From NCBI RefSeq assembly GCF_024623455.1, contig NZ_JANIPJ010000008.1, positions 62,001 to 126,000 of the forward strand: DNA of 64,000 bases, written 5' to 3'. Under the pieces are notes generated by a model that did not search any database, was not told the DNA's origin, and worked only from the letters and a program-made list of their open reading frames with translations. Position 1 is the stretch's first letter; each line of letters opens with the position of its first letter. Both the position numbers and the translations under genes were made by a program. This DNA comes from Paenibacillus soyae (GTDB lineage Bacteria > Bacillota > Bacilli > Paenibacillales > Paenibacillaceae). Positions 36,865 to 45,846 of the stretch are shown here, one piece after another.

Positions 36865-39330
36865 ATGAGAGGAATTCCTTTTATACAGGACTGGAAGTTT
36901 ATACTGGGCGAGCCGGAGTCTCCCCATTTGCTGGCAACGGATGATACCTCATGGCGCACACTGGATCTGCCCCATGATTGGAGCGTGGAGTTCCCGTTTG
37001 ATCAGGAGAAGGGGGAAGCCTGCACCGGCTATCTGCCTGGCGGAATTGGCTGGTATCGCAAGCGCTTCACGTCCACGCCCGAGATGACCGGAAGCAAGGT
37101 CATCATTAACTTCGACGGCATTTATAATCGTGCAAGCATCTATTGCAACGGGCAGCTTGTACGGTTTCATCCCTACGGCTATTCGCCATGCCTGGTGGAT
37201 ATAACGGATTGCCTGCATGCTGAGGGCGAGGATAATCTCATTGCGGTGAAGGTTGATCATTCCCGTTACGCGGACAGCAGATGGTATACGGGCTCCGGCA
37301 TTTATCGGAAGGCAGCCCTTCATATTATGCCTAAGCTTCATATCCCCGTGTGGGGCACCTATTACACGACGCCGGACGTCGATGATGCTTCTGCTGTTGT
37401 ACGTGGAGTCATCACCTTGCGGAATGATGAAGCGGGCCCGCAGCAAGCGGAACTGATCTGCAGCCTTTTCGGACCGGATGGCCAGCTTGCAGCCAAGGAG
37501 AGAGTGAGCTGCTCTCTGGCAGGTAATCAATCAGAGGAGCTTCAGATGGAATGGAAGATTCCGAATCCGGAGCGATGGGAAATTCATGATGGCAAGCTGT
37601 ACCGCGCAATTGTTGAGGTAGTGGACGACGGACGGACCATCCAGACGGTAGAGGATCGTATAGGTATACGAGAGTTCCGATTCGATGTCGACAAGGGCTT
37701 CTATTTTAATGGAAGGAACACGTTAATTAAAGGGGTCAATCTGCATCATGATGGCGGGCTTGTTGGCGCGGCGGTGCCTCTGGATGTATGGAGACGCAGG
37801 CTGGAGACGCTGAAGGCATGCGGATGCAATGCCATCCGGACAGCCCATAACCCAGCCTCGGAGGACTTCCTGGATCTATGCGACGAGATGGGCTTCCTGG
37901 TGCAGGAGGAGTTCTTCGATGAATGGGATAATCCGAAGGACAAGCGCAGCAACGGCGGGGAGCAACGGGTGGATTATATAACCCGGGGGCATGCTGAATT
38001 TTTCCGGGAGTATGCCAAGCAGGATCTGCAGGACACGGTGCTGCGGGACCGGAACCATCCTTGTATTTTCCAGTGGAGTATAGGCAATGAAATTGAATGG
38101 ACGTATCCCAAATATAATGAGGCAACCGGCTACTTCGGCATGAATGCCTCCGGCAATTATTTCTGGACGCTGCCGCCGAACAGCAAGGATAAAATTCGCG
38201 AGATCATTCAGGGGCTGCCAAGAGACGCCTATGACATTGATAAGACAGCCCGGCTCTTGTCACGCTGGACCAAGGAGCTGGATACAACGAGACCCGTTAC
38301 AGCCAATTGCATCCTGCCCAGCGCCAGCTACGAATCGGGCTATATCGACGAGCTGGATATTGCAGGGTACAGCTACCGCAGGGTGATTTATGATTACGGC
38401 CATCAGCATTATCCCGACAAGCCGATACTGGGAACGGAGAATGTAGCCCAGTGGCATGAATGGAAGGCGGTGTTGGAGAGAGAGCATATTCCTGGCATCT
38501 TCCTCTGGACTGGCATCGATCATATGGGTGAAGCCATACAGAAGCCATGGCCGCGGAAGGGCTCCAATCTGGGTCTGCTGGATTTCGCCGGGTTCCAGAA
38601 GCCTTCCTACCATATGTTCAAAAGCTTATGGAATGAAGAGGCGCATGTCCATCTCGTCACGCAGACTGTGGAGGAATCCTTGTATCGCCTGAATGAGGCC
38701 GGCGAGCTGGTGGAGAAGGTGCCTGGCGGCTGGCAGGAGAGAGTGTGGTTCTGGCATGATGTGAACTCTCATTGGAATTATAGGGATGGAGAGCTGGTTG
38801 TGGTCGAGGTATATTCCAATTGCGAAGAGGTTTCCTTATATTTGAACGACACCTTGGTTGCCGCCAAACGCCTGGAGCAGTTCGAGGACCATATCTACAA
38901 ATGGGCAGTGCCTTATGCCGCAGGAGAGCTGAGGGCTGTCGGCAAGCGAGCCGGTGAATCAACCTCTGCCAGTATCCATACGGTAGGCCCCATTCATACC
39001 ATTCAGCTGCTTGGGGACAAGGACACCCTCCAGATTCATCCCGATCATGTCGTTCATGTTACTGTTCAGCTATTGGATGCGCAGGGGCATGCCATTACGA
39101 ACCAAGATGTGGAGCTTGCCTTCGAGGTGGAGGGGGAATGCCGCATTCTTGGAGTAGACAATGGCAGCCCTGACAATGTGCAGCCTTACCAGAGCACAAG
39201 CCTTATGACAGAGCTGGGCAGAGGACTGCTCCTTGTACAGGGCACCAAGCCAGGAGAGCTTGCGATTAAGGCGACATGCGCTGCTATCCATGTCGTATCC
39301 AATATATGTAAGGTGAAAGTCGTCGAATAG
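36865..39330 (+). CDS. GH2-family beta-galactosidase-like glycosidase
   Basis: Cytoplasmic GH2 enzyme, 821 aa. An open frame runs upstream to 36670 inside the previous gene, but GGGAG lies before ATG 36865 and homology to GH2 begins right there (LPHDWSVEFPF, GGIGWYRKRF). N-terminal jelly-roll about 1-170, Ig-like 170-285, barrel about 285-560 with acid/base Glu409 (WSIGNEIEW) and nucleophile Glu525 (LGTENVAQW). The extra C-terminal beta domains include an Ig-like domain (about 705-821, HPDHVVHVTVQLLDAQGH). Third GH2 in the window and of another subgroup than the LacZ-type enzyme. Confidence 0.92.
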   Translation: MRGIPFIQDWKFILGEPESPHLLATDDTSWRTLDLPHDWSVEFPFDQEKGEACTGYLPGGIGWYRKRFTSTPEMTGSKVIINFDGIYNRASIYCNGQLVRFHPYGYSPCLVDITDCLHAEGEDNLIAVKVDHSRYADSRWYTGSGIYRKAALHIMPKLHIPVWGTYYTTPDVDDASAVVRGVITLRNDEAGPQQAELICSLFGPDGQLAAKERVSCSLAGNQSEELQMEWKIPNPERWEIHDGKLYRAIVEVVDDGRTIQTVEDRIGIREFRFDVDKGFYFNGRNTLIKGVNLHHDGGLVGAAVPLDVWRRRLETLKACGCNAIRTAHNPASEDFLDLCDEMGFLVQEEFFDEWDNPKDKRSNGGEQRVDYITRGHAEFFREYAKQDLQDTVLRDRNHPCIFQWSIGNEIEWTYPKYNEATGYFGMNASGNYFWTLPPNSKDKIREIIQGLPRDAYDIDKTARLLSRWTKELDTTRPVTANCILPSASYESGYIDELDIAGYSYRRVIYDYGHQHYPDKPILGTENVAQWHEWKAVLEREHIPGIFLWTGIDHMGEAIQKPWPRKGSNLGLLDFAGFQKPSYHMFKSLWNEEAHVHLVTQTVEESLYRLNEAGELVEKVPGGWQERVWFWHDVNSHWNYRDGELVVVEVYSNCEEVSLYLNDTLVAAKRLEQFEDHIYKWAVPYAAGELRAVGKRAGESTSASIHTVGPIHTIQLLGDKDTLQIHPDHVVHVTVQLLDAQGHAITNQDVELAFEVEGECRILGVDNGSPDNVQPYQSTSLMTELGRGLLLVQGTKPGELAIKATCAAIHVVSNICKVKVVE

Positions 39331-39349
39331 GCCCCTAATGGAATGAATA

Positions 39350-39361
39350 GAAACTTGTTTC
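39350..39361 (+). promoter_or_regulatory. GAAAC-TT-GTTTC inverted repeat
   Basis: A 5-2-5 inverted repeat 20 bases after the GH2 stop, in the 138-base gap before the FAH-family gene. No convincing promoter boxes were found around it. It could be a regulator site. Confidence 0.3.
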
Positions 39362-39468
39362 AATAGAGATCGGAAAAGTCCAATAACATGACGAATTGGT
39401 TCATTTTATTGTGGAGTAAGCCGTGATACGATCAAGTGAAGTCGATATCCCATGAGGAGGCAACAAGG

Positions 39469-40299
39469 ATGAAGCTGGTACACATTCAATTCGAGGGTAA
39501 GTTAACCTGCGCGATTGCAGGAGAGCAAGGGATTCTGCCGATTGAAGCGAGCCTGGAGGACGTGATTGCCGGAAGGGCTGATGCGGCGGAGCTTGCTGCA
39601 GCAAGCCGCGGTAAGTGGCTGTCGGAGCAGGAAGTAGTGTTCGCACCTTCCATACCGGCTGGCAAAAAAATCATTTGCGTTGGTCTTAATTACAAGAAGC
39701 ATGCGGAGGAGGCGGGACTCCCCGTACCTGAGGTGCCTATTCTGTTCAACAAGTTTTCCAATGGACCTGTTGGACATGGGGCGGAAGTTGGCCTTCCCGC
39801 CCAAGCGTTCAAATATGATTACGAGGCTGAGCTCGGCATCGTAATCGGCAAGACGGCCAGAAACATCAAACAGGAAGAGGCGCTGGATGTCGTATTCGGC
39901 TATTGCAACGTCAATGACCTGTCTGCGCGTGATCTCCAGATGCGTACAAGCCAGTGGATGCTTGGCAAAATATTAGATGGCTTCTGTCCAGCTGGCCCTT
40001 ATCTCGTCACGGCGGATGAAGTGGGCGATCCCAACGAGCTGGATATTCAGCTGTATCTGAACGGAGAGCTTCGCCAGAGCTCCAATACAAGAGACATGAT
40101 TTTCACTGTTCCGGAAATCATTCAATACATTACGAAATATATGACGCTGGAGCCTGGCGACCTTATTCTGACCGGGACGCCTGAGGGCGTGGTGGCCGGT
40201 TATCCGGAGGATCAACAGGTATGGTTGAAGGACGGAGACGTCGTTACCGTTGAAATCCAGAAGCTTGGAGCTTTGACCAATGTCATGAAGGGATGCTGA
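39469..40299 (+). CDS. Fumarylacetoacetate hydrolase (FAH) family protein
   Basis: 276 aa. ATG 39469 follows GAGGAGG by eight bases; the frame is open from 39436. Metal ligands of the family: Glu119-x-Glu121 (YDYEAELGIVIG) and Asp150 (NVNDLSARD). Conserved GTPEGV lies near the C-terminus. FAH enzymes cleave or decarboxylate diketo acids. In non-phosphorylating fucose and rhamnose routes a member cleaves 2,4-diketo-3-deoxy sugar acids to pyruvate plus a hydroxy acid. Next to zinc dehydrogenases this is a fair guess here. Confidence 0.9.
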   Translation: MKLVHIQFEGKLTCAIAGEQGILPIEASLEDVIAGRADAAELAAASRGKWLSEQEVVFAPSIPAGKKIICVGLNYKKHAEEAGLPVPEVPILFNKFSNGPVGHGAEVGLPAQAFKYDYEAELGIVIGKTARNIKQEEALDVVFGYCNVNDLSARDLQMRTSQWMLGKILDGFCPAGPYLVTADEVGDPNELDIQLYLNGELRQSSNTRDMIFTVPEIIQYITKYMTLEPGDLILTGTPEGVVAGYPEDQQVWLKDGDVVTVEIQKLGALTNVMKGC

Positions 40300-40302
40300 C
40301 CA

Positions 40303-41355
40303 ATGAAAGCCTTGGTTATCCGCAGCCCGCATCATATGCAGCTGGAGGAGATGGAGGCCCAGCCGTTAGGGCCTCATGATGTTCGAGTTCGGTCCAAGGC
40401 TGTCGGCATATGCGGGACGGATCTCGAAATCTATGAAGGACAGATTTCCTCCGATTTCGTGAAGTATCCCGTTGTGCCTGGACATGAATGGAGCGGAATG
40501 GTCGTAGAATGCGGCTCCGAGGTGACAAGCGTAAGACCGGGGGACAGAGTCATTGCCGAAGGGTTATTGTCATGCGGCAGCTGCGCCTACTGCAGAGAAG
40601 GCCGGACGAACCTCTGCCATCAATATGATCAGCTTGGCTTCACCCGCCCTGGCGGCGGGGCGGAGCTGGTCATTGTACCTGCCCGGGCTGTCCATCGCAT
40701 TCCGAATGAGGTCTCCTATGAAGCAGCGGTCTTAATCGAACCGGCTGCGACGGTGCTTCGCGGCATTATGAAGACGCCGCTTCAACCAGGAATGAAAGCG
40801 GTTATTATTGGTCCCGGTACGCTTGGCTTGTTGACTGTACAGCTGTTGAAGGCGTTCGGAGTGGATGCCATCTGTCTGATTGGACGGAGAAATGAGCAGC
40901 TGGAGCTGGGGAGATCGATCGGCGCTTCTCATTTCGTCAATAGCCGCATCATGGACGTGCACGCCGCTATTCAAGTATGGACAGAAGGACAAGGCGCTGA
41001 CCTCATTGTCGAGACATCTGGCAGTGAAGAGGCGGTCAGGCTCAGTATGGAGCTGGCGCGCAGCGGAGGCCATATTGTGCTGACTGGCGTCGCTGGAACA
41101 GGCAAGAAGCTGGTCGTGGAGAGCGATTATATGATGCTGAGAGATTTGACTGTGCATGGCATATTCTCTTATACGACCAAGTCCTGGCATCAAGCGCTGA
41201 GACTGCTGGAAGCCCGCAAGCTGGAGCTGGAGGCGCTTATTACGCATCGCTTCTCTATCGACCAATACGAGGAGGCCTTTGAAGCGCTGCGGAACAAGAC
41301 GAAGCCAACAGTCAAAATTGTCATGCTTCATGATGGAGAGGAGCTGTCGCCATGA
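40303..41355 (+). CDS. Zinc-dependent MDR dehydrogenase (2)
   Basis: Sorbitol/threonine dehydrogenase-type enzyme, 350 aa, three bases after the FAH-family gene. Catalytic zinc residues lie in GICGTDLE and PGHEWSG. The structural zinc cysteines are in LSCGSCAYCREGRTNLC. The nucleotide motif is GPGTLG. It could make the 4-keto substrate for the FAH-family enzyme, or oxidise a galactose-type sugar. The stop overlaps the start of the next, broken gene (ATGA). Confidence 0.9.
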   Translation: MKALVIRSPHHMQLEEMEAQPLGPHDVRVRSKAVGICGTDLEIYEGQISSDFVKYPVVPGHEWSGMVVECGSEVTSVRPGDRVIAEGLLSCGSCAYCREGRTNLCHQYDQLGFTRPGGGAELVIVPARAVHRIPNEVSYEAAVLIEPAATVLRGIMKTPLQPGMKAVIIGPGTLGLLTVQLLKAFGVDAICLIGRRNEQLELGRSIGASHFVNSRIMDVHAAIQVWTEGQGADLIVETSGSEEAVRLSMELARSGGHIVLTGVAGTGKKLVVESDYMMLRDLTVHGIFSYTTKSWHQALRLLEARKLELEALITHRFSIDQYEEAFEALRNKTKPTVKIVMLHDGEELSP

Positions 41356-42350
41356 TTCTGGGTACTACAGACGAGGTGAGAGCTTACCTCCTGCATGCAG
41401 AGTGGCTGGCCGATGGCGAGCCGTGTGCCATTACCGAGCTGAGCGGAGGCGTAAGCTGCTAGGTATGGAAGATTGTAACGAGCAAAGGACGCTGGGTGTT
41501 AAAGCAAGCGCTTCCGCAGCTGAAGGTGAAGTCGGAATGGTTCTCCGATGTAGCTAGAATCGAGCGGGAGCAGGTGGCGATGCTTGCCCTATACCCGCTG
41601 CTGGATGCCGGACAAGTCCCAGCTATCGTCTATCAGGATGAGAATGCGTATTTATATATGATGGCCTGCGCGCCTGAAGGAGCGGTAACCTGGAAGTCAC
41701 AGCTGCAGGAGGGACAATTCCACACCGCGACAGCGGAGGCTGTCGGAGGGATGCTGCGGAGACTGCATGTAGCCAGCCGAGCCCTTCCGGGCGAGAGTGT
41801 GGATTCACTCCGCGACCTGAAGTACTTCCAGGAGCTGCGCGTCGATCCGTTCCATAATGAATTGGCCAGGAAGTATCCTGAGCTGATTCTCCCTATTGAG
41901 GACTTGAAGCGAGAGGTGACGGAGGTCGGCCATTGCTTCGTGCACGGCGACTTCTCACCCAAAAACATTCTAGTTGCGGGCCATCATGAGGTCATTTTGC
42001 TGGATTATGAGGTCGGGCATTGGGGCAATTCGGTGTTCGATCTGGCCTTCTGCATCGGCCATCTCGTGCTGAAGGGAATAGCCTATGGACGCGAGGAGGC
42101 CGCGCAGCGCTGTATTGAAGCGTTCCTTAGAGGTTACGGCGCTGTCCCTCCAGGACTCATGAAGCATCTGGGCCTTATGCTGCTGGCTAGGATAGATGGC
42201 AAATCGCCAGTGGAATATATTACGGATGCCGCAATGAAGGAGCGTGTACGTCGGTTGGGCAAGCAATGGTTGTTAGGCGCGTGCAAGGAGCAGGCAAGAG
42301 AGGCAATTGCGGAAGGATTGGGAGTGAGGGGCGGCCATGGCCAAAATTAA
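41352..42350 (+). pseudogene. APH-like phosphotransferase interrupted by one amber codon
   Basis: Kinase-fold protein of the aminoglycoside/choline kinase-like family. ATG 41352 overlaps the previous stop by four bases and encodes 36 residues ending GGVSC. A TAG at 41460-41462 follows, and the same frame goes on without further stops as VWKIVTSKGRWVLKQ to 42350. Catalytic motifs survive downstream: CFVHGDFSPKNIL and LLDYEVGHWGN. Without the stop it would be 332 aa, a normal length. A single CAG-to-TAG change is the simplest explanation. ATG 41640s-type restarts would lose the nucleotide loop. Sequencing error cannot be excluded. Confidence 0.85.
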
Positions 42351-43644
42351 ACACGTAATCGGGAGAGAAATACTGGATTCACGGGGATATCCTACCGTAG
42401 AGGTGGATGTTGTCCTGGAGAGCGGACATCGCGGGCGTATGATGGTCCCGTCGGGCGCATCGACAGGCAAATTCGAAGCATGGGAGCTGCGGGACGGCGA
42501 GCCTACACGCTTCCAGGGCAAGGGTGTGCGGAAGGCCGTTGACCATATCAATCATGAGCTGTCTAAGGCTGTTGCAGGTGTCGAGGCGGGAGAACATCAT
42601 ACCCTGGATCAGCTTCTGATTGAGCTTGACGGCACGCCTAACAAGTCGAGAGTGGGGGCCAATGCGATTCTTGGCGTATCCTTTGCGGCGGCTCATGCCC
42701 AAGCGGCGGCGGAAGGCTTGCCCTTGTATCGCTATTTCGCCAATCGGTTTCTCGCTGAGGGAGATACGCCCGTTCTGCCGCTGCCTATGGTCAATATAAT
42801 TAGCGGTGGTCTGCATGCCGGAGGCCATATAGATATTCAGGATTTCCTCATTATGCCGGTAGGCGCTGCCTCCTATCCGGAGGCGCTGGAGATGATTTCG
42901 TCGGTGTACTTCCGGACGCAGCGCTTATTGGCCGCCAAGGGCTATCAATCCCGTCTGCTCGCGGATGAGGGGGGCTTCGGTCCTGCTCTGGGCAGCCATG
43001 AAGAGGCGCTGGATATTTTGTGCGAGGCGATTGAGGCATGCGGCTACAAGCTTCGGGATGATATGGCGATCGCATTAGATGTCGCAGCCTCCCATTTCTA
43101 CGATGAGGATAAGGGCATATATCGGCTGGGCGCGGATCATCGGATGCTGCAGTCCGACGAAATGGCAGCCCTGCTGGAGACATGGGTAGACAGATACCCC
43201 ATCGTCTCGATTGAGGATGGATTAGCCGAAGAGGACTGGAGCGGCTGGGTGAGACTTACGGAACGTCTGGGTCATAAGGTCCAGCTGGTGGGCGATGATC
43301 TGTTCACCACCAACCGGGAGCGCATTCAGAGAGGGCTTCTGGAGAAGGCGGGCAACGCTGTGCTTATCAAAATGAACCAAATCGGAACGTTAACGGAGAC
43401 GGTAGAGGCGATCAGGCTGGCCAAGTCAGCGGGCATGTTGACCGTTATATCCGCCCGATCCGGCGAGACCGAGGATTATACGCTCGCGGATCTTGCAGTA
43501 GGCCTGAACGGCGGCCAGATTAAGATCGGCTCAGTAGCCGGCTCCTCTAGACTCGCCAAATATAATCAACTGCTTCGTATACATGAGGATATCGGCAGTC
43601 ATTATGCGGGAAGGGCCGCATTCCAAGGGAGGTTCGCACGATGA
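42337..43644 (+). CDS. Divergent enolase paralogue
   Basis: Enolase (2-phosphoglycerate hydro-lyase) family, 435 aa, full length, overlapping the kinase pseudogene by 14 bases. Metal ligands Asp248, Glu293 and Asp320, catalytic Lys345, Lys396 and Glu211 (DEGGFGP) are kept. Several near-invariant positions are changed: the loop STGxHE reads STGKFE (His to Phe), the QEFMI acid is Asp169 (QDFLI), and the phosphate-loop SHRSGETED reads SARSGETED (His to Ala373). It is remote from any glycolytic operon and coupled to dgoD. Either a spare enolase or, more likely, a changed substrate. Confidence 0.88.
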   Translation: MAKIKHVIGREILDSRGYPTVEVDVVLESGHRGRMMVPSGASTGKFEAWELRDGEPTRFQGKGVRKAVDHINHELSKAVAGVEAGEHHTLDQLLIELDGTPNKSRVGANAILGVSFAAAHAQAAAEGLPLYRYFANRFLAEGDTPVLPLPMVNIISGGLHAGGHIDIQDFLIMPVGAASYPEALEMISSVYFRTQRLLAAKGYQSRLLADEGGFGPALGSHEEALDILCEAIEACGYKLRDDMAIALDVAASHFYDEDKGIYRLGADHRMLQSDEMAALLETWVDRYPIVSIEDGLAEEDWSGWVRLTERLGHKVQLVGDDLFTTNRERIQRGLLEKAGNAVLIKMNQIGTLTETVEAIRLAKSAGMLTVISARSGETEDYTLADLAVGLNGGQIKIGSVAGSSRLAKYNQLLRIHEDIGSHYAGRAAFQGRFAR

Positions 43645-44789
43645 AGATAACGGATATAGAGCTGTTCCAGATTGAGCCCAGATGGCTGTTTGTGAAGATC
43701 AGCACGGACACAGGCTTTGAGGGCTGGGGGGAGCCTATTCTGGAGGGAAGGGCCTCCACCACCAAAGCGGCGGTGGAGGAGCTGAAGGATTATCTGATAG
43801 GGAAGGATCCGCTGAAGATCGAGGATCACTTCCAGGTGATGTACCGAGGCGGCTTCTACCGAGGCGGTCCTATCCTTATGAGCGCGATCTCCGGTATCGA
43901 GCAGGCACTATGGGATATCAAGGGCAAATACTACAACGCGCCGATCTACGATCTTCTTGGCGGCTCGGTACGCGACAAGATTAAGGTATACGCCTGGATT
44001 GGGGGAGACCGGCCAAGCGATGTGAGCAATCATGCTCTGATGCAGGTTGCTCTAGGCTTCAAGGCGCTGAAGATGAACGCCACGGAAGAGCTTCATTATA
44101 TAGACGATTACCGGAAGATTGATCAGGCTGTAGAACGAATGCAGGCTGTGCGGTCTGCGGTCGGTCCGGATGTTGGCATTGCGGTTGACTTCCACGGCAG
44201 AGTGCATAAGACGATGGCCAAGATTCTTGTGAAAGAGCTGGAGCCGTTCAGACCGATGTTCATTGAGGAGCCTGTGCTGCCGGAGCATAACGAAGCGCTG
44301 AGAGACATTGCCAGAATGACGAATACGCCGATTGCGACGGGCGAGCGCATGTATACGCGCTGGGGTTTCAAGCAGCTGCTGCAGGAGGGTTATGTGGACA
44401 TTATCCAGCCGGATCTCTCCCATGCCGGCGGTATTCTGGAGACAAAGAAGATCGCGGCTATGGCGGAAGCGTACGATGTCAGTCTAGCGCCCCATTGCCC
44501 GCTTGGACCGATTGCTCTGGCCTCCTGCTTCCAGGTCGACAATTGCACGCCGAACTTCGTTATTCAGGAGCAAGGGTTAGGCATTCATTATAATCAAGGC
44601 AGCGATGTGCTCGGCTACCTGAAGGATTCCGATGTATTCCAATATGAAGCGGGTTATGTGCGTATGTCCGGAAAGCCGGGTCTCGGCATTGAAATCAATG
44701 AAGCAACTGTCAGAGAAGCGGCCAAGAAGGGGCATAATTGGCATTCCCCTATCTGGCGCAATGAAGATGGCTCCTACGCGGAATGGTAG
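43641..44789 (+). CDS. dgoD: D-galactonate dehydratase
   Basis: Mandelate racemase-type dehydratase, 382 aa, matching E. coli DgoD in length and in long stretches such as GFYRGGPILMSAI, DFHGRV, FIEEPVLPE, QPDLSHAGG and LAPHCPLGPIAL. Active-site residues are Asp183, His185, Glu209, Glu235 and His285. It turns D-galactonate into 2-keto-3-deoxygalactonate in the DeLey-Doudoroff route. The start overlaps the enolase paralogue stop (ATGA). No kinase or aldolase for the product is in the window. Confidence 0.93.
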   Translation: MKITDIELFQIEPRWLFVKISTDTGFEGWGEPILEGRASTTKAAVEELKDYLIGKDPLKIEDHFQVMYRGGFYRGGPILMSAISGIEQALWDIKGKYYNAPIYDLLGGSVRDKIKVYAWIGGDRPSDVSNHALMQVALGFKALKMNATEELHYIDDYRKIDQAVERMQAVRSAVGPDVGIAVDFHGRVHKTMAKILVKELEPFRPMFIEEPVLPEHNEALRDIARMTNTPIATGERMYTRWGFKQLLQEGYVDIIQPDLSHAGGILETKKIAAMAEAYDVSLAPHCPLGPIALASCFQVDNCTPNFVIQEQGLGIHYNQGSDVLGYLKDSDVFQYEAGYVRMSGKPGLGIEINEATVREAAKKGHNWHSPIWRNEDGSYAEW

Positions 44790-44814
44790 ACAACAAGGAC
44801 TGGAGGGGGAAACT

Positions 44815-45828
44815 ATGGGGGGAACAATGCGTGCGTTAGTGTACGAAGGTCCTCGTCAGCTGGAGCTTCGTACCATGGAGATTCCCCGGCCCGGGGAACA
44901 GGAGGTGCTTGTGCGTGTTCACTGGGCGGGCATATGCGGCTCAGAGCTAAGCGGCTATCTGGGACATAACTCGCTCCGCAAACCTCCGCTTGTGATGGGG
45001 CATGAGTTTGCGGGAGTGATCCACCAGGTTGGCAGCCGAGTGGAGGGGCTTCAGTCCGGTGATCGGGTGACAGCCAATCCTCTGATCTCCTGCGGGAGCT
45101 GTATGGAGTGCCGCAGCGGGCGGGCGAACCTATGTCCGCAGCGCAGCCTTGTAGGAGCAGGCAGGCCTGGGGCGTTCGGGGAATATGCCGTTGTACCTGC
45201 CGGGAATATCCACCTGCTACCTGAAGCCGTGTCATTAGACGCTGCCGCGCTTGCGGAGCCGCTTGCCTGTGCGGTTCGTATTGCCCGCCTGGCCGCGCTT
45301 GAGCCATCTGACAGTCTGTTCATTGCCGGCGCTGGTCCTATTGGCCTGCTTGTGCTCCGGGCTGCGCAGAGGTATGGGGTGAAGCATACCGTGGTTATGG
45401 ATGTGAATGCGGAGAGGCTTGGCATTGTCAGGGCAATGGGAGGACTTGCTGTCTCCTGTGAGGAGGAGCTGGCCCGAGTGACACCGGCGCGCGGCTTCGA
45501 CAAGTGTGTGGATGCTGTCGGCATCGATGCCACCAGGCAGCAATGTATGGGTATTGCCAGACCGGGCGGCAGAGTGGTGTTCTCCGGCCTTCATGCGGCA
45601 GACAGCGCTCTGCCCGTCAATACCGCTATTCGCAACGAGCTCACGATGCTGGGCTCCTTCGGCTACAATCCAATCGACTTTCAAATTGCGCTCAAGTGGA
45701 TTGAAGAGAGCGGCACAGGACTGGAGACATGGACCGTGCATGAGCCGCTGGAGAACGGTAAAGCATGCTTCGACAAGCTGCTGAGCGGTCCAGGCGCCGT
45801 AGCCAAAATATTGTTAGAGCTAGGCTAA
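44815..45828 (+). CDS. Zinc-dependent MDR dehydrogenase (3), candidate galactose/galactitol-type dehydrogenase
   Basis: 337 aa. GGAGGGGG lies five bases before ATG 44815; ATG 44827 (MRALVYEG) with its own GGGGGGAA is an equal alternative. The frame open upstream to 44632 lies inside dgoD and is rejected. Zinc motifs GICGSEL, MGHEFAG and LISCGSCMECRSGRANLC are visible, and the nucleotide motif is GAGPIG. Next to dgoD it might make galactonate (via the lactone) from galactose, which is inference. Confidence 0.88.
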   Translation: MGGTMRALVYEGPRQLELRTMEIPRPGEQEVLVRVHWAGICGSELSGYLGHNSLRKPPLVMGHEFAGVIHQVGSRVEGLQSGDRVTANPLISCGSCMECRSGRANLCPQRSLVGAGRPGAFGEYAVVPAGNIHLLPEAVSLDAAALAEPLACAVRIARLAALEPSDSLFIAGAGPIGLLVLRAAQRYGVKHTVVMDVNAERLGIVRAMGGLAVSCEEELARVTPARGFDKCVDAVGIDATRQQCMGIARPGGRVVFSGLHAADSALPVNTAIRNELTMLGSFGYNPIDFQIALKWIEESGTGLETWTVHEPLENGKACFDKLLSGPGAVAKILLELG

Positions 45829-45846
45829 CGGAAGGTGGGTCAATAG

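Noticed and set aside
41460..41462. TAG as a recoded (pyrrolysine-type) codon
   Set aside because: No methyltransferase context and no pyrrolysine genes seen; the local pattern fits a CAG-to-TAG mutation in an ordinary kinase.
44632..44814. N-terminal extension of the third zinc dehydrogenase
   Set aside because: It lies within dgoD in another frame; the dehydrogenase fold starts at MRALVYEG just after GGAGGGGG.
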